Of a stretch of 64,000 nucleotides of DNA, positions 25,266 through 34,334 are shown piece by piece; positions within the stretch are counted from its first letter, which is position 1, and the number at the start of each line of letters is the position of its first letter. This stretch comes from Hyphomicrobiales bacterium (lineage in GTDB: Bacteria > Pseudomonadota > Alphaproteobacteria > Rhizobiales > Rhizobiaceae). The translations under genes and the position numbers were made by a program. The notes below the pieces were generated by a model. It saw only the letters and a list, made by a program, of their open reading frames with translations. It was not told where the DNA came from and did no database searches. The stretch lies in contig UCKU01000029.1 in assembly GCA_900473185.1 (NCBI GenBank), forward strand, positions 31,354 through 95,353, in the 5' to 3' direction.

Positions 25266-25519
25266 TTCGGCAACCCGTTTTCGTCGTATAGGTCATCGTG
25301 GGCGGAGGTCGTGCCGGGCGGCACAGACCGTCGGCCTTCGACCATCAGCTCCCAAAGCGCGTCAGCCGGCGTCTGTGTCGGTTTTTGCCGCAGCTCCTGG
25401 TCATAGTGCTCGAGCGCGATCTCGACGAGCTTGTTGATCGGCTGACCTGTGCGCTTGGCCAGCGCATGCGCCAGATCCCTGGCCTTGGTGCTGCGAACGG
25501 AAAGCTGTGGCTCGGACAT
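25262..25519 (-). CDS. vapB: VapB-type antitoxin
   Basis: The protein has 85 residues from the ATG at 25519 (MSEPQLSVRSTKARDLAHAL); the frame stays open to 25633 but the extension lacks family likeness. The N-terminal half is a DNA-binding antitoxin domain (KRTGQPINKLVEIALEHYDQ) and the C-terminal tail (TTSAHDDLYDENGLPK) should wrap the VapC partner. The first 20 residues resemble the relic VapB at 22750. Confidence 0.87.
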   Translation of the reverse strand: MSEPQLSVRSTKARDLAHALAKRTGQPINKLVEIALEHYDQELRQKPTQTPADALWELMVEGRRSVPPGTTSAHDDLYDENGLPK

Positions 25520-25712
25520 CGGTTTTCCTCGATCGAAAATCCCGTAAAACATAGTGATGGAGGCGTCAGATGGCAAGGGAAACACGGCTGGATGGCTAAT
25601 CATCGATAACCAGTACTTATCGATGGTAGACAATCGAACTACCAGTTATGCCAAGTGAGGAACTGTAACTTATAGATAGAGTTCCTTTAGTAAATCATTT
25701 ACCATAAATTCA

Positions 25713-26840
25713 ATGCGTTACGATCTTGCGAAGCTTCCACTCCAAAGCCTGCTGCGACCGATTTCGGACGCCGGCATTGCACTGGTGCGGCTCGACGAGC
25801 GGCTATCTCGATCGCCTGTCGGTCGCGGTTGGATCGAACGATCCCACTTCGCCGATGCCTGCGCCTCGCTGTGGATCGACGGCGAACTTCTGCATCTCGA
25901 GGATCTGGTCCTACACGACGCCGGCCAGGATGTACGCGCCCCGACCCACGAACTGACGATTGCTCGCGATGTGCTGCGCAGCCGCAGGCGCATCGCCACG
26001 CAGCCGCCGTCGTGGGCGATGAGCCCGGAGGGTCTGCGCACCCTCCGCCAGGCGGGACCACTCGGTGGCGGAGTTGGGGAGAGTGAGAACGCTGCGTTGA
26101 ACCTGGATCAAATCGGGGAAGGGCAGGCGGAAAACCAAGACGATGGCGGCAGCGAAGTTGACGCCGAGTTCGTCGCCATCGACGCGGTACTGGCTCGATC
26201 CTCGGCCGCCATCGAGGACGCGAAGCGCCCGAGCCGGACCGCAGGCAGCCGCGCCGCGGAGAAGGATGCGCTGGTTTACGACCTCGACTGGGACGAGGAT
26301 GCCCGCCTGGAGGAATGGCGCGACGTGGTTCGACAGGCGCAGGTTCTGCCGCCGGTGTTGTCGGCGATCGTCGCCCTTGATGCCTGGAACGAGTTGGCGG
26401 TTTCGCAGCACGCGCCCTGGCTTGGCCGGCTTCTGGCCGCCTCCATGCTGCGTCATGGCGGTGTCACCTCGAAGGCGCATTTGGCTGCGGTCAATCTCGG
26501 CCTGAAATCGATTCCTGTCGATCGGCGCCGGCACCGCCATCGCGAAACCCGGCTGCTAGCTATCGCAAATGGAATGACGACGGCCGCTGAGAGCGGGCTG
26601 AAGGAGCACGACCGATTGGCGCTCGCGCGGCAAATGATGGAACGGAAGCTCAGCGGTCGACGCGCAACGTCCAGGATGCCGGATTTAATCGAACTGGTTA
26701 TCAACAGGCCGCTGGTGTCGGCCAGTATGGTTGCCAAGGGGCTTGATGTGACGCCGCAGGCGGCGCTCAGACTTGTTGGTGATCTTGGGCTGCGTGAGTT
26801 GACAGGGAGGGGGAGGTATCGAGCGTGGTGTCTAACATAG
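25713..26840 (+). CDS. DUF1612 / helix-turn-helix protein, RHE_PE00001 family
   Basis: The protein has 375 residues. The start (LPLQSLLRPISDAGIALVRL) and the block SHFADACASLWIDGELLHLE are typical of a family known mostly from plasmids of Rhizobiales. A C-terminal HTH is suggested by INRPLVSASMVAKGLDVTPQ, AALRLVGDLGLRELTGRGRY. It is probably a DNA-binding protein. Its function is not established. It stands between the toxin-antitoxin region and the peptide cluster. Confidence 0.75.
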   Translation: MRYDLAKLPLQSLLRPISDAGIALVRLDERLSRSPVGRGWIERSHFADACASLWIDGELLHLEDLVLHDAGQDVRAPTHELTIARDVLRSRRRIATQPPSWAMSPEGLRTLRQAGPLGGGVGESENAALNLDQIGEGQAENQDDGGSEVDAEFVAIDAVLARSSAAIEDAKRPSRTAGSRAAEKDALVYDLDWDEDARLEEWRDVVRQAQVLPPVLSAIVALDAWNELAVSQHAPWLGRLLAASMLRHGGVTSKAHLAAVNLGLKSIPVDRRRHRHRETRLLAIANGMTTAAESGLKEHDRLALARQMMERKLSGRRATSRMPDLIELVINRPLVSASMVAKGLDVTPQAALRLVGDLGLRELTGRGRYRAWCLT

Positions 26841-26901
26841 CTTGCCAGTTGGGATGCATGCGCTAGACTAACGCAAAAATAGTATTTCTCGACACGGATT
26901 A

Positions 26902-27939
26902 GTGGAAATGAGTGCTATTGTGAACCGTGGGGTCCAGCTGTTGGCGGAGAGCATGGATCCTGTCCTCAGCAAATATGACTGCGCCGAAATTATAACTGCG
27001 AAGACGTATGATGATGGTGGGGTAAGAGCTGAGTTCGAGCGATCGGGGTTTGTGGCCATCGCAGGTGCTGTCCACGCCGATGTCATCGACGCTCACCTCG
27101 CAGGGGCTGAGCAGTTTGCTCGGGAAAACCCGATCGACAGCTCTACTACGACAGTGACTCTTCGCGAGCAAATTAACCGCCTTCGAGCATTGCATTCTTT
27201 TCAGGAAAGATTTCACGGAACACTCAACTTGCAGGCTGCCCCACTTCTCGTCGCCTGTATCCGTCAGATCTTGCAAGCGGAACCTGCTGCTCTCTTCACC
27301 ACCACTTTCGGTTATTCGCCGCTGGCTGGAGACGTTGATCCAAGACTCCCCCTGAGTCCGCATCTGCATAATTTTGAGTTCGTGACAGAGCCTGCTGACA
27401 ATTTTGTGCTCGCATGGATAGCTCTGGAGGATATCAGTGTCGACGCGGGTCCAATGTGGCTTTTGCCAGAGAGCCATAGAGTCTGGGCAGATTTGCCCTC
27501 TCGTTTGAATTCCGTAATCCAGGACGATCTCACCCTCGCAGCAATGATCAAGGTCGCGGTAGGTGGCACGGTATCACTTGAAACGTGGTCTTTCCTGCTC
27601 GACAGAGTGGCGGGTATCGCCCGCGGCTTTGTCGAGCATGCCTTGCTTACACAACCCATCCGGCCATCGCCGGTTATTTTTGAAAAGGGCGACGCGCTGA
27701 TATTTGATCCCTCGTTGCTCCATGGCACGATACCGCCCAGGAATCCATGGCGGACGCGCAAGTCATGCAACATCCGCTATGCATCAAACACTTGCCGCAT
27801 CTGGAATTATCTTGAGATAGTGACAGGGGGACGGTCAGGGCTCCTGCCGGAGCATGGGATCGTTTCCGATTCGGAGCAAATTCTGGGCGGATACATATTC
27901 AGAGACTTTCTTGGCAGCAGATACCGCAACCTCATGTAG
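26902..27939 (+). CDS. Phytanoyl-CoA-dioxygenase-like protein 1 (RiPP cluster)
   Basis: The protein has 345 residues starting at GTG 26902 or ATG 26908. It has the PhyH-type beginning EFERSGFVAIAGAVHADVID, a core segment LSPHLHNFEFVTE, and the C-terminal half DALIFDPSLLHGTIPPRN with the distal His and a following Arg. Family members are Fe(II)/2-oxoglutarate oxygenases. In this copy the usual H-x-D iron motif reads H-L-H, so the metal site may be altered or inactive. It is first of three plus-strand genes (with 27950 and 28741). The DNA is lower in GC than the flanking plasmid genes. Confidence 0.75.
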   Translation: MEMSAIVNRGVQLLAESMDPVLSKYDCAEIITAKTYDDGGVRAEFERSGFVAIAGAVHADVIDAHLAGAEQFARENPIDSSTTTVTLREQINRLRALHSFQERFHGTLNLQAAPLLVACIRQILQAEPAALFTTTFGYSPLAGDVDPRLPLSPHLHNFEFVTEPADNFVLAWIALEDISVDAGPMWLLPESHRVWADLPSRLNSVIQDDLTLAAMIKVAVGGTVSLETWSFLLDRVAGIARGFVEHALLTQPIRPSPVIFEKGDALIFDPSLLHGTIPPRNPWRTRKSCNIRYASNTCRIWNYLEIVTGGRSGLLPEHGIVSDSEQILGGYIFRDFLGSRYRNLM

Positions 27940-27949
27940 CGAAACTGCA

Positions 27950-28735
27950 ATGTACTCATTGAACGAAGCACAACGAACGCAATTAAAAGAGGACGGCTGG
28001 TGTCTGATCACACGCGAAGAAATTGAATCGCGTGAACTGGTGCGGCAAGCGCTCAGGTCAGTCAATCTATGGTGTGCTGACGTCCGACTACCTGCGCTCA
28101 GCCGAGGACTTCCTCGCGCGCGTTTACGCGATTTTGCCTCGGATACCTTTTGTCCGGACCTGCGCTTCGCGCCAGAGTTCCTGGATCTGGTCGAAAAAAC
28201 TGGTATCCGCTCCGTTATTCATTCGATAATCGGCGAAACCGCCGAGTTTGGCGTTCAGATCGCGTTGAGGTTTCCTGATGATAAAGCCAGACAAAGCGAT
28301 TTCCATCCACACATCGACGGGTTTGCCAGTGATAACCTGTTGGATAACTTCAACATCTTGGCGGGATTTTATCTATCCGACGTGACACGCCAGTTTGCCG
28401 GCAATTTTACGGTTTGGCCTAGATCTCATATCGCTGCCGCCAATTTCTTTGCAGAGCATGACGTGCAGCAACTGCTGCATGCAAAACAATTTTCTCTCCT
28501 ACGCGAGATGCTGGCCCGAGTTCCCAAGGCGGAGCCGCGGCAGATCGAAGCGAGAGCTGGGGATGTGGTTCTTTGCCACTACCTTCTCTTCCACTGTCCT
28601 GCGGTCAATTTGAGCGAGGACATACGTTACATGGCATTTGTGCGGTTTCGAAGCACCCGGCAGGCGCCTGGAGACTGTGAACAGTTGGGATCACTTTGGC
28701 ACTACTGGAACGATCAGGCCACAATACAGCGGTAG
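27950..28735 (+). CDS. Phytanoyl-CoA-dioxygenase-like protein 2 (RiPP cluster)
   Basis: The protein has 261 residues from the ATG at 27950 (MYSLNEAQRTQLKEDGWCLI). It has the iron motif H-I-D in SDFHPHIDGFASDNLLDN, a long middle with AGNFTVWPRSHIAAANFF, and the distal His in DVVLCHYLLFHCPAVN. The 2-His-1-Asp set looks complete, so it is a likely active Fe(II)/2OG hydroxylase. It begins 11 bases after the first dioxygenase gene. It could hydroxylate the peptide or an associated small substrate. Confidence 0.82.
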   Translation: MYSLNEAQRTQLKEDGWCLITREEIESRELVRQALRSVNLWCADVRLPALSRGLPRARLRDFASDTFCPDLRFAPEFLDLVEKTGIRSVIHSIIGETAEFGVQIALRFPDDKARQSDFHPHIDGFASDNLLDNFNILAGFYLSDVTRQFAGNFTVWPRSHIAAANFFAEHDVQQLLHAKQFSLLREMLARVPKAEPRQIEARAGDVVLCHYLLFHCPAVNLSEDIRYMAFVRFRSTRQAPGDCEQLGSLWHYWNDQATIQR

Positions 28736-28740
28736 ACCGA

Positions 28741-30087
28741 ATGATCATTCAGAGCTTTCTTAGCATTTCCGCAGGAGCGTCGATAACTGGTGGACGTGCA
28801 AGACCGTGGTATTCTGCGGACGTGTCGGCGCACTTCGATATTCCCCAAGATTCAGACCAGCTCCAACATATCCTTGCCCAACTGGTTTACTCAGAGCTGC
28901 CGAAAACCAAGCTGAACATTGGGTCGCAGGCGTCGGATATATACGCGTCATTCATCCTAGAAGAGGCAATTTCGGCACTGGTGGACCGCGGTCTGCTTAC
29001 TTGGACCCTGAAGGCTGGCAGCAATGCGATTGTCTCGCGCGTCGGCTTGGGCTTTCGAGGCAATCGCCGCCCGCGAGAAATAAGAGGACGTTTTTCACTC
29101 TCCCGGTTCGCCTATTGCAGAGTAGTTGATGACGAAGTGGTGTTGGAGTCGCCTGAGGCATCTTCGCGACTCGTTGTCCACGATGAAGAACTCCTCGCAT
29201 TAATCTTTTCTTTTCGCGCCCCTTTCGACATTTTCGACCTACGACTGGCAGAGGGAGAGGGCTCAGTGAGACTTGGTATCGCCGACCTCCTCATCGATTC
29301 TGGAATGGCAACCAGATGTGAGGAAGCAGTGCAATATTGGGAGTTCCATGACCGGCTCTTTCACACTTGGAGTCGGTTCGGACCCGTAATGTTACCATAC
29401 GGCAGGATAGCATTGGAGTTGGCGTCTGAAGCTGACCCCCAGTTGATTTCGGATCAGGTTGTCCTTGAATTGGCAAAGCCAGGCGCGTCGGACGAACCTT
29501 CGATCAACGAGTTTTCCAAAGTATTAGCAACACGGGAATCGCTTCGCACCCACGGAACCTCGGAACTTTCCCGTGATAGCCTGGGCCTCTTTTTGCACAG
29601 GAGTGCGGTTCATAGCACCGACAAGCGGCATCCTCATGGACGCAGACCTTACCCTAGCGCAGGTGCCTGCTTTCCGCTTTCAATTTATGTCCTAGTTGCG
29701 CGGTGCATTGATCTGCCATCGGGCCTGTACCTCTATGACCCCGTAGGTCATCAACTTGTGGTACGACGGCAAGACGATGAAATGTTGCGAAGGGCCATAG
29801 TGGCATACGCTCATCTAGGCAACGTCCACCCCGAAAATTTTCAAGTGGCTTTGTTGTTAACCGCTCGATTAGAGAGGATTCGCCACTATCGACGTGTCGC
29901 GTACGCCAACGCGTTGAAGGAAGCTGGCGCAGTCTATCAAACCATGTACCTTGTTGCGACTGCTATGAAACTTGCCCCGTGCGCACTGGGTGGGGGTAAT
30001 TCGACCCTGTTATCCACCGTCGCAGCGCTTGGCATCGACGAGCCACCGATCGGAGAGTTCTTGCTCGGAACGCGCTCGGACCGCTAG
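28741..30087 (+). CDS. SagB-like FMN dehydrogenase for azole formation
   Basis: The protein has 448 residues from the ATG at 28741 (MIIQSFLSISAGASITGGRA); an earlier start at 28696 would overlap the gene before. The C-terminal 200 residues carry the nitroreductase-like SagB signature (RRPYPSAGACFPLSIYVLVA; YQTMYLVATAMKLAPCALGG). Such enzymes oxidise azolines to azoles in thiazole/oxazole-modified peptides. The N-terminal 200 residues have no named domain that I recognise. It ends in a four-base overlap with the convergent gene at 30084. Confidence 0.85.
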   Translation: MIIQSFLSISAGASITGGRARPWYSADVSAHFDIPQDSDQLQHILAQLVYSELPKTKLNIGSQASDIYASFILEEAISALVDRGLLTWTLKAGSNAIVSRVGLGFRGNRRPREIRGRFSLSRFAYCRVVDDEVVLESPEASSRLVVHDEELLALIFSFRAPFDIFDLRLAEGEGSVRLGIADLLIDSGMATRCEEAVQYWEFHDRLFHTWSRFGPVMLPYGRIALELASEADPQLISDQVVLELAKPGASDEPSINEFSKVLATRESLRTHGTSELSRDSLGLFLHRSAVHSTDKRHPHGRRPYPSAGACFPLSIYVLVARCIDLPSGLYLYDPVGHQLVVRRQDDEMLRRAIVAYAHLGNVHPENFQVALLLTARLERIRHYRRVAYANALKEAGAVYQTMYLVATAMKLAPCALGGGNSTLLSTVAALGIDEPPIGEFLLGTRSDR

Positions 30088-30830
30088 GTTCCACTATCAC
30101 CAATAGTTTCAGCACCGGTATCTTCGTCTGGCGACTTCCTACGGGACAATTGTTTGTAGACATCATCGAACTGAAACCCGTCCGATGAGATCCATCTGTG
30201 CCGGGAAATTTCGTCCCTATGCCGCATGATTTGGCGGGCTTGGGTTTCTCTGCTAGATGCCTCGTCAGGGGTCATCGGCTCTACTTCGTATTCCGACCTC
30301 GCTGGCACGACGATCACTTGGGCGTAGGGTTCACCTCTTCTGAAAATATGAGATTGGCCGTCCAGCGGAGATTTGAAGGTGACGAAAAAGTACATCGGCC
30401 ACCACGCCGTCTGCAGGTTCCCGATGACCGCTACCGGCGTTGTTCCCGTCCGGTCATTGAAGAATTTGGGATGAGGCTCGATTCTTAGAGCGTAGCCCTG
30501 AGGCACTTGAAGGTCGATGAGAGTACCCAGAGAGTAGTGGCCAGGATTAGCTATCCTGAAAGGTGGCCAGACTAGACCCGGCACGACCTCATGGCTGAAA
30601 TCACCAACGAATTCTGTCTGGCCATTCCTGCCGGCGACCTCGCACGAAGTATCATAGGGGTAGAGAAGCTCTAGCCCGTACAGAGAGCCCTCAGTAAACG
30701 GTTGGCAATGCCATGGTTGAGGTGTGGCTCCGTCGCGCGGTAACATTCTCTCGCCAGCCCAACCAGACACGACAAGTTCAGTTCTACGCGGCGGCACGCC
30801 CTTAGAAAGCAGCCGATATTTCAGACGCAC
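30084..30830 (-). CDS. Accessory protein of the RiPP cluster, perhaps DUF6065-like
   Basis: The protein has 248 residues starting at GTG 30830, with GAGG about 9 bases upstream. The sequence is beta-rich with Trp and Pro (PWHCQPFTEGSLYGLELLYP, NPGHYSLGTLIDLQVPQGYA, RRGEPYAQVIVVPARSEYEV). It recalls DUF6065-type proteins, but I cannot confirm this. It is the last gene of the minus-strand operon after the precursor. It has no membrane segment. Its place suggests a role in maturation, binding or self-protection, which is inference only. Confidence 0.6.
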   Translation of the reverse strand: MRLKYRLLSKGVPPRRTELVVSGWAGERMLPRDGATPQPWHCQPFTEGSLYGLELLYPYDTSCEVAGRNGQTEFVGDFSHEVVPGLVWPPFRIANPGHYSLGTLIDLQVPQGYALRIEPHPKFFNDRTGTTPVAVIGNLQTAWWPMYFFVTFKSPLDGQSHIFRRGEPYAQVIVVPARSEYEVEPMTPDEASSRETQARQIMRHRDEISRHRWISSDGFQFDDVYKQLSRRKSPDEDTGAETIGDSGT

Positions 30831-30887
30831 GGCAGTTTCCTCACCACGACCAATCGTTGCCGGTGTGCCGATATGCAGAGCGCCATT

Positions 30888-31205
30888 TCAAATTTTGTTG
30901 GTCGGAACTGCACAAACGGTGCACGGGCAAGTGCCATAGAGTTCGACGACATCCCCAGCGCTAAGCTGCCCAAGTCCAACCGGCCGCCGGGGGAGAACGA
31001 AGGTCAATTCATCGCTACCGTCTTCCTTAACGGAAATCTTGGCGCTTGATGGAAGATTGGCACCCAAACTTTCCAATGTGGCTCGTGGGTCAGCTATCAA
31101 CTGAGCCTTAAAAGCATCATCTCCAAGCCAAACACGGGCGACGGCTTCCGACCAAGCTTTTTCATTTGCCTGCATGCGGCGTTTTTCGTCCTCACCAGAT
31201 GCCAT
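30888..31205 (-). CDS. NHLP-type RiPP precursor peptide with Cys-rich core
   Basis: The protein has 105 residues; the ATG at 31205 has GGGAGGA 5-11 bases upstream. Residues 15-75 (AWSEAVARVWLGDDAFKAQL, DPRATLESLGANLPSS, SDELTFVLP) form a nitrile-hydratase-alpha-like leader, the NHLP class of precursor. The end, YGTCPCTVCAVPTNKI (90-105), is a short core with three Cys and three Thr that cyclodehydration could turn into thiazoles or methyloxazoles. No Gly-Gly cleavage site is obvious. It lies between an oxygenase gene and the accessory gene at 30084. Confidence 0.88.
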   Translation of the reverse strand: MASGEDEKRRMQANEKAWSEAVARVWLGDDAFKAQLIADPRATLESLGANLPSSAKISVKEDGSDELTFVLPRRPVGLGQLSAGDVVELYGTCPCTVCAVPTNKI

Positions 31206-31299
31206 GCTCTCCTCCCAGCAAAAGGTTGCGACTGGACCAAAGTGCAGTCTCTTTGACGATATTACTATAGGTAGAAAGAATCAATATCCCGGTTACAAT

Positions 31300-32133
31300 T
31301 CACTCGTCTGTGTCCGTACTATAAATAATAGGGAAATGCCGACCCTCAAAGGCACTGCCATCCTCTCGCCCCAAGAGGAATACATTCGGGTGTTTGTCAC
31401 ACTGCGTACCACTTTTATAGCACGTTCCGTCAGGCATCATATGGATCGAAATAGCTCTACGTGGCTTCTCTGAATTGTTTGGGCGACTGCCGTGTAGGGT
31501 TAAACAGTGGTGGAAGCTGACTTGGCCCGCAGACAGCGATAATTCTCTTTCGGGGAGCTCCTCAAAAATATCATCGGCCGCTGCGATAGGATCAAGATTG
31601 GTGTTCATGAAGGCTCTAAGGCGCTTGTGCCCTCTTAGATGAGATCCTTCAAAGACGCTGAGAGTCCCGTTAGTTGTCCCGACATCATCAAGGGGAAGCC
31701 ATGCCGTAACCAATTCTGGTGGCGAAGCGCATTCCCAGTAATCATAGTCTTGATGCCATCCAACAACGCTCTCGTTTGAGTGGCTAGGGGGCTTTGAAAG
31801 GAGTTGCACTGCCCAAAGCCTGACAGCACGGGTATCCATGAGGGATGCAGCGATTTTTCCGATGCGCTTGTCTGACGCAACTGCTGCCATGATAGAGTCT
31901 GCCCAGTGAGGGTTGTCGATAATTCTTGTAGCCTTGCCGCGATCGGTGCTGGCGAACGGAACAATCGGTCGTCGCTCTAGGTCGTAGATACCGTTCAGAA
32001 CATCATCAAAATGGGCTCTGATCAACTCTAGTCTATCTCCCGCAAACATACGCGGAAAGACGAGGTAACCCTGCGTTTTCCACTGTGCGAAAAGATCTGG
32101 CGTGACGCAAGTTTGACTGTCTGACATCGTCAC
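31300..32133 (-). CDS. Phytanoyl-CoA-dioxygenase-like protein 3 (RiPP cluster)
   Basis: The protein has about 277 residues, starting at GTG 32133 or ATG 32127. The iron motif H-Q-D is clear in VVGWHQDYDYWE near residue 123, and a distal His and Arg follow (LTLHGSRPNNSEKPRRAISI). It is a canonical PhyH-family Fe(II)/2OG oxygenase. The GTG start overlaps the stop of the cyclodehydratase gene, so the two are likely translated together. The precursor gene follows 94 bases downstream. It is the best candidate for peptide hydroxylation. Confidence 0.87.
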   Translation of the reverse strand: MTMSDSQTCVTPDLFAQWKTQGYLVFPRMFAGDRLELIRAHFDDVLNGIYDLERRPIVPFASTDRGKATRIIDNPHWADSIMAAVASDKRIGKIAASLMDTRAVRLWAVQLLSKPPSHSNESVVGWHQDYDYWECASPPELVTAWLPLDDVGTTNGTLSVFEGSHLRGHKRLRAFMNTNLDPIAAADDIFEELPERELSLSAGQVSFHHCLTLHGSRPNNSEKPRRAISIHMMPDGTCYKSGTQCDKHPNVFLLGREDGSAFEGRHFPIIYSTDTDE

Positions 32134-34334
32134 AACACCAGGGTGACTGGGTTAAGTTCTTCCTCGTTGAGCCGCCGCTCTATCCATCCCCTCGTTACGG
32201 GTAGATCATATAGCCGGCCTGTCCCTGTCCTTCTCCAAAACGTTCTCATCTCCGGAACAAAGAGGCGCGCCACGGGTAATCCAATTTGAGGTTTTGTAAG
32301 ATCTAGCGCGTAAATTTCTGGGTTTCCCATCTTCTCGATTATTCTTTCCAACAAATACTCTTCGGTGTCTGCCTCACTATCCGCAAATGCCTCGTCGAAC
32401 GAAATATTTTCGACTTCGTTTAGAAAGCGCAGTTCCTTGGCCCCATAGGAAGCAATGGTCTCCCAAAGCAAGCTTAGTCCATCCGCTTTCGCAGCGGTCT
32501 CCGAAAATAAGACAGGCATTTTTTGATTGTGCTCGGAGAGCGCGCTTCTGAGAGCTTCGTTTGCGTTTGGATGGCATCCCATCCCAACCGCCAGCCTTTG
32601 CGCGAAATGTTCATCATCCCAGGAAATTACAACGAAAACAGGGAGGCCGCTCTCCGATGCGATGGGAATAACGCGCATAGCGCGATTGTGGCTAGCGAGC
32701 TGTCGCCGGTGGTGCTGAAATAGTTCGTCGGAGATCGAGTGAAGTTTTATGGATGGTGCAGTCACTCGATTGTACCACCAGATACCAATGGCATCGCGTT
32801 CGATCACTTCTGTCAAAGCACGGGCGCAAGCCGATCTAAAGGTCGGTCCAGCAGCTAGACCGTTGGAATCTGCAAAGCAGGAGGAGGTGTTCTTGTCTGG
32901 TGGTGGATGGAAGAACACTGCGGCAGTGGGAATGTACTTGGTTGCGTTGCTCGTGAGTGACTTTGCAAGAACCCACGAAACTTCTTCGTCAGGATCAAAG
33001 GGTTCAGGAATGGGCTGAAAGTGGCGATAGCTTCTGTTCCATTCGCGTCTCATTTGGAACTGAGCTTCGCTGAAGTGGTACAGCTCGTTCGGAGAAAGAC
33101 AGTCTTGTCCCAACGCACGGGCGCTTGCTTTAACGTCGCTGATATGGCCCTCGTAGATGGCAGAAAATCTCTCCAACCCCTCAAACAATGCGCTTTTCCA
33201 GGCTTGTTCAGCCGTAAAACCTTTTCCGGCGGCAGCCACTACGAAGCCCTTCGAAGCAACGGCTTCCAGATCTAATTCCTGAAGGTGATTTACCGAGGAA
33301 GCGTAGACATGCACATCGGGCATCTGCGGCACGTCAACGCGCTGTATTGACCGAATCGCACCTGTTTGAGAACCAACGTGGCGCTCATATCCCGTCTTGA
33401 CCAATGGTTGAGAGGTATCCCAGATGCCCGGAGTTGGCGGGGACACCGCCGCGGCGGACAAAGTCTCGCGGCGTGCGGGAGACTGAACCTGAGAGCAAGC
33501 CGTACAATATGGATCTCGAACTACTTCTTCACTGGAAGTGTCTAGGTGGGCCAGATCGAGGCGGACAATCCTCCCCGGCAGAGAGGATCCTTTCTCCTCT
33601 CGCAATAACCCTAGAACCTCGACAGCGACTAAGTTTGTCACAGCAGAAACTGTAGCGCTCACAGCGCCCAGGGGAGGCTGAATCGGATTTCGAGGTATTC
33701 CAGCTTGAAAGATCCTTCCGCTCGCAAGTCGGCTCGCCATGCACTTCCAGCAACCCGTGTCTCCTGGAAGGAAGAGAGGGCCGATTAAAGGCTTCACGCC
33801 AGTCGGCCGAACTAGCAGCCAAGGCCTATAATCTGCGAGGCGCTCCTCGTTGATACGCTCAAGTACTGGATTCAAGTAATCTTGGGCGAAGACGACCTGT
33901 AACGATCCAGCAGGATGGATTGTGATGCCTGCGTCCAGAAGACGCTCACGAAGCAGTTCCGCCCCAGGGGCCCCCAAAGATATAACTTCAGCACTTGGAT
34001 CTTGAAGGGGCCTCGGTGCCCGATCCATAAGCGACCAAAAAACACGATCAGGCGAAGTATCGAATGGTTTGTAGGCTATAAAGCCCTCTCTTTCCAACCA
34101 ACGCAGGTAAAAAGTAGCTTCATGACGATTCGCAACGCCACTAATCTCCTGGATGATCTCCTCTTCGTTCTTGTTTTCGATGATGGATCCTACGATCTGG
34201 TGTAGCGCATCGTTGGTAAAGACCGCTCGCTTCAGCTCGCTTTCAAAGATTACAATATTAGGTGGCGCCACGGCGTGGACGTAGGCTGGATTTAAGTAAA
34301 GAACCCGGGGTGACATATCTAAGCTCTGACTCAT
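32130..34334 (-). CDS. Fused E1-like / YcaO azoline cyclodehydratase
   Basis: The protein has about 734 residues from the ATG at 34334 (MSQSLDMSPRVLYLNPAYVH). The N-terminal half is an E1/ThiF-like partner with a Cys zinc site (DTGCWKCM and DPYCTACSQ) that would bind the leader. The C-terminal half is a YcaO domain with the ATP-binding acidic motifs SALFEGLERFSAIYEG and ALTEVIERDAIGIWW. It should activate the amide backbone with ATP and form thiazolines and oxazolines on the core. The C terminus (LNPVTLVL) lacks the Pro-x-Pro-x-Pro tail of many YcaOs. It is first gene of the minus-strand operon. Confidence 0.9.
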   Translation of the reverse strand: MSQSLDMSPRVLYLNPAYVHAVAPPNIVIFESELKRAVFTNDALHQIVGSIIENKNEEEIIQEISGVANRHEATFYLRWLEREGFIAYKPFDTSPDRVFWSLMDRAPRPLQDPSAEVISLGAPGAELLRERLLDAGITIHPAGSLQVVFAQDYLNPVLERINEERLADYRPWLLVRPTGVKPLIGPLFLPGDTGCWKCMASRLASGRIFQAGIPRNPIQPPLGAVSATVSAVTNLVAVEVLGLLREEKGSSLPGRIVRLDLAHLDTSSEEVVRDPYCTACSQVQSPARRETLSAAAVSPPTPGIWDTSQPLVKTGYERHVGSQTGAIRSIQRVDVPQMPDVHVYASSVNHLQELDLEAVASKGFVVAAAGKGFTAEQAWKSALFEGLERFSAIYEGHISDVKASARALGQDCLSPNELYHFSEAQFQMRREWNRSYRHFQPIPEPFDPDEEVSWVLAKSLTSNATKYIPTAAVFFHPPPDKNTSSCFADSNGLAAGPTFRSACARALTEVIERDAIGIWWYNRVTAPSIKLHSISDELFQHHRRQLASHNRAMRVIPIASESGLPVFVVISWDDEHFAQRLAVGMGCHPNANEALRSALSEHNQKMPVLFSETAAKADGLSLLWETIASYGAKELRFLNEVENISFDEAFADSEADTEEYLLERIIEKMGNPEIYALDLTKPQIGLPVARLFVPEMRTFWRRTGTGRLYDLPVTRGWIERRLNEEELNPVTLVL

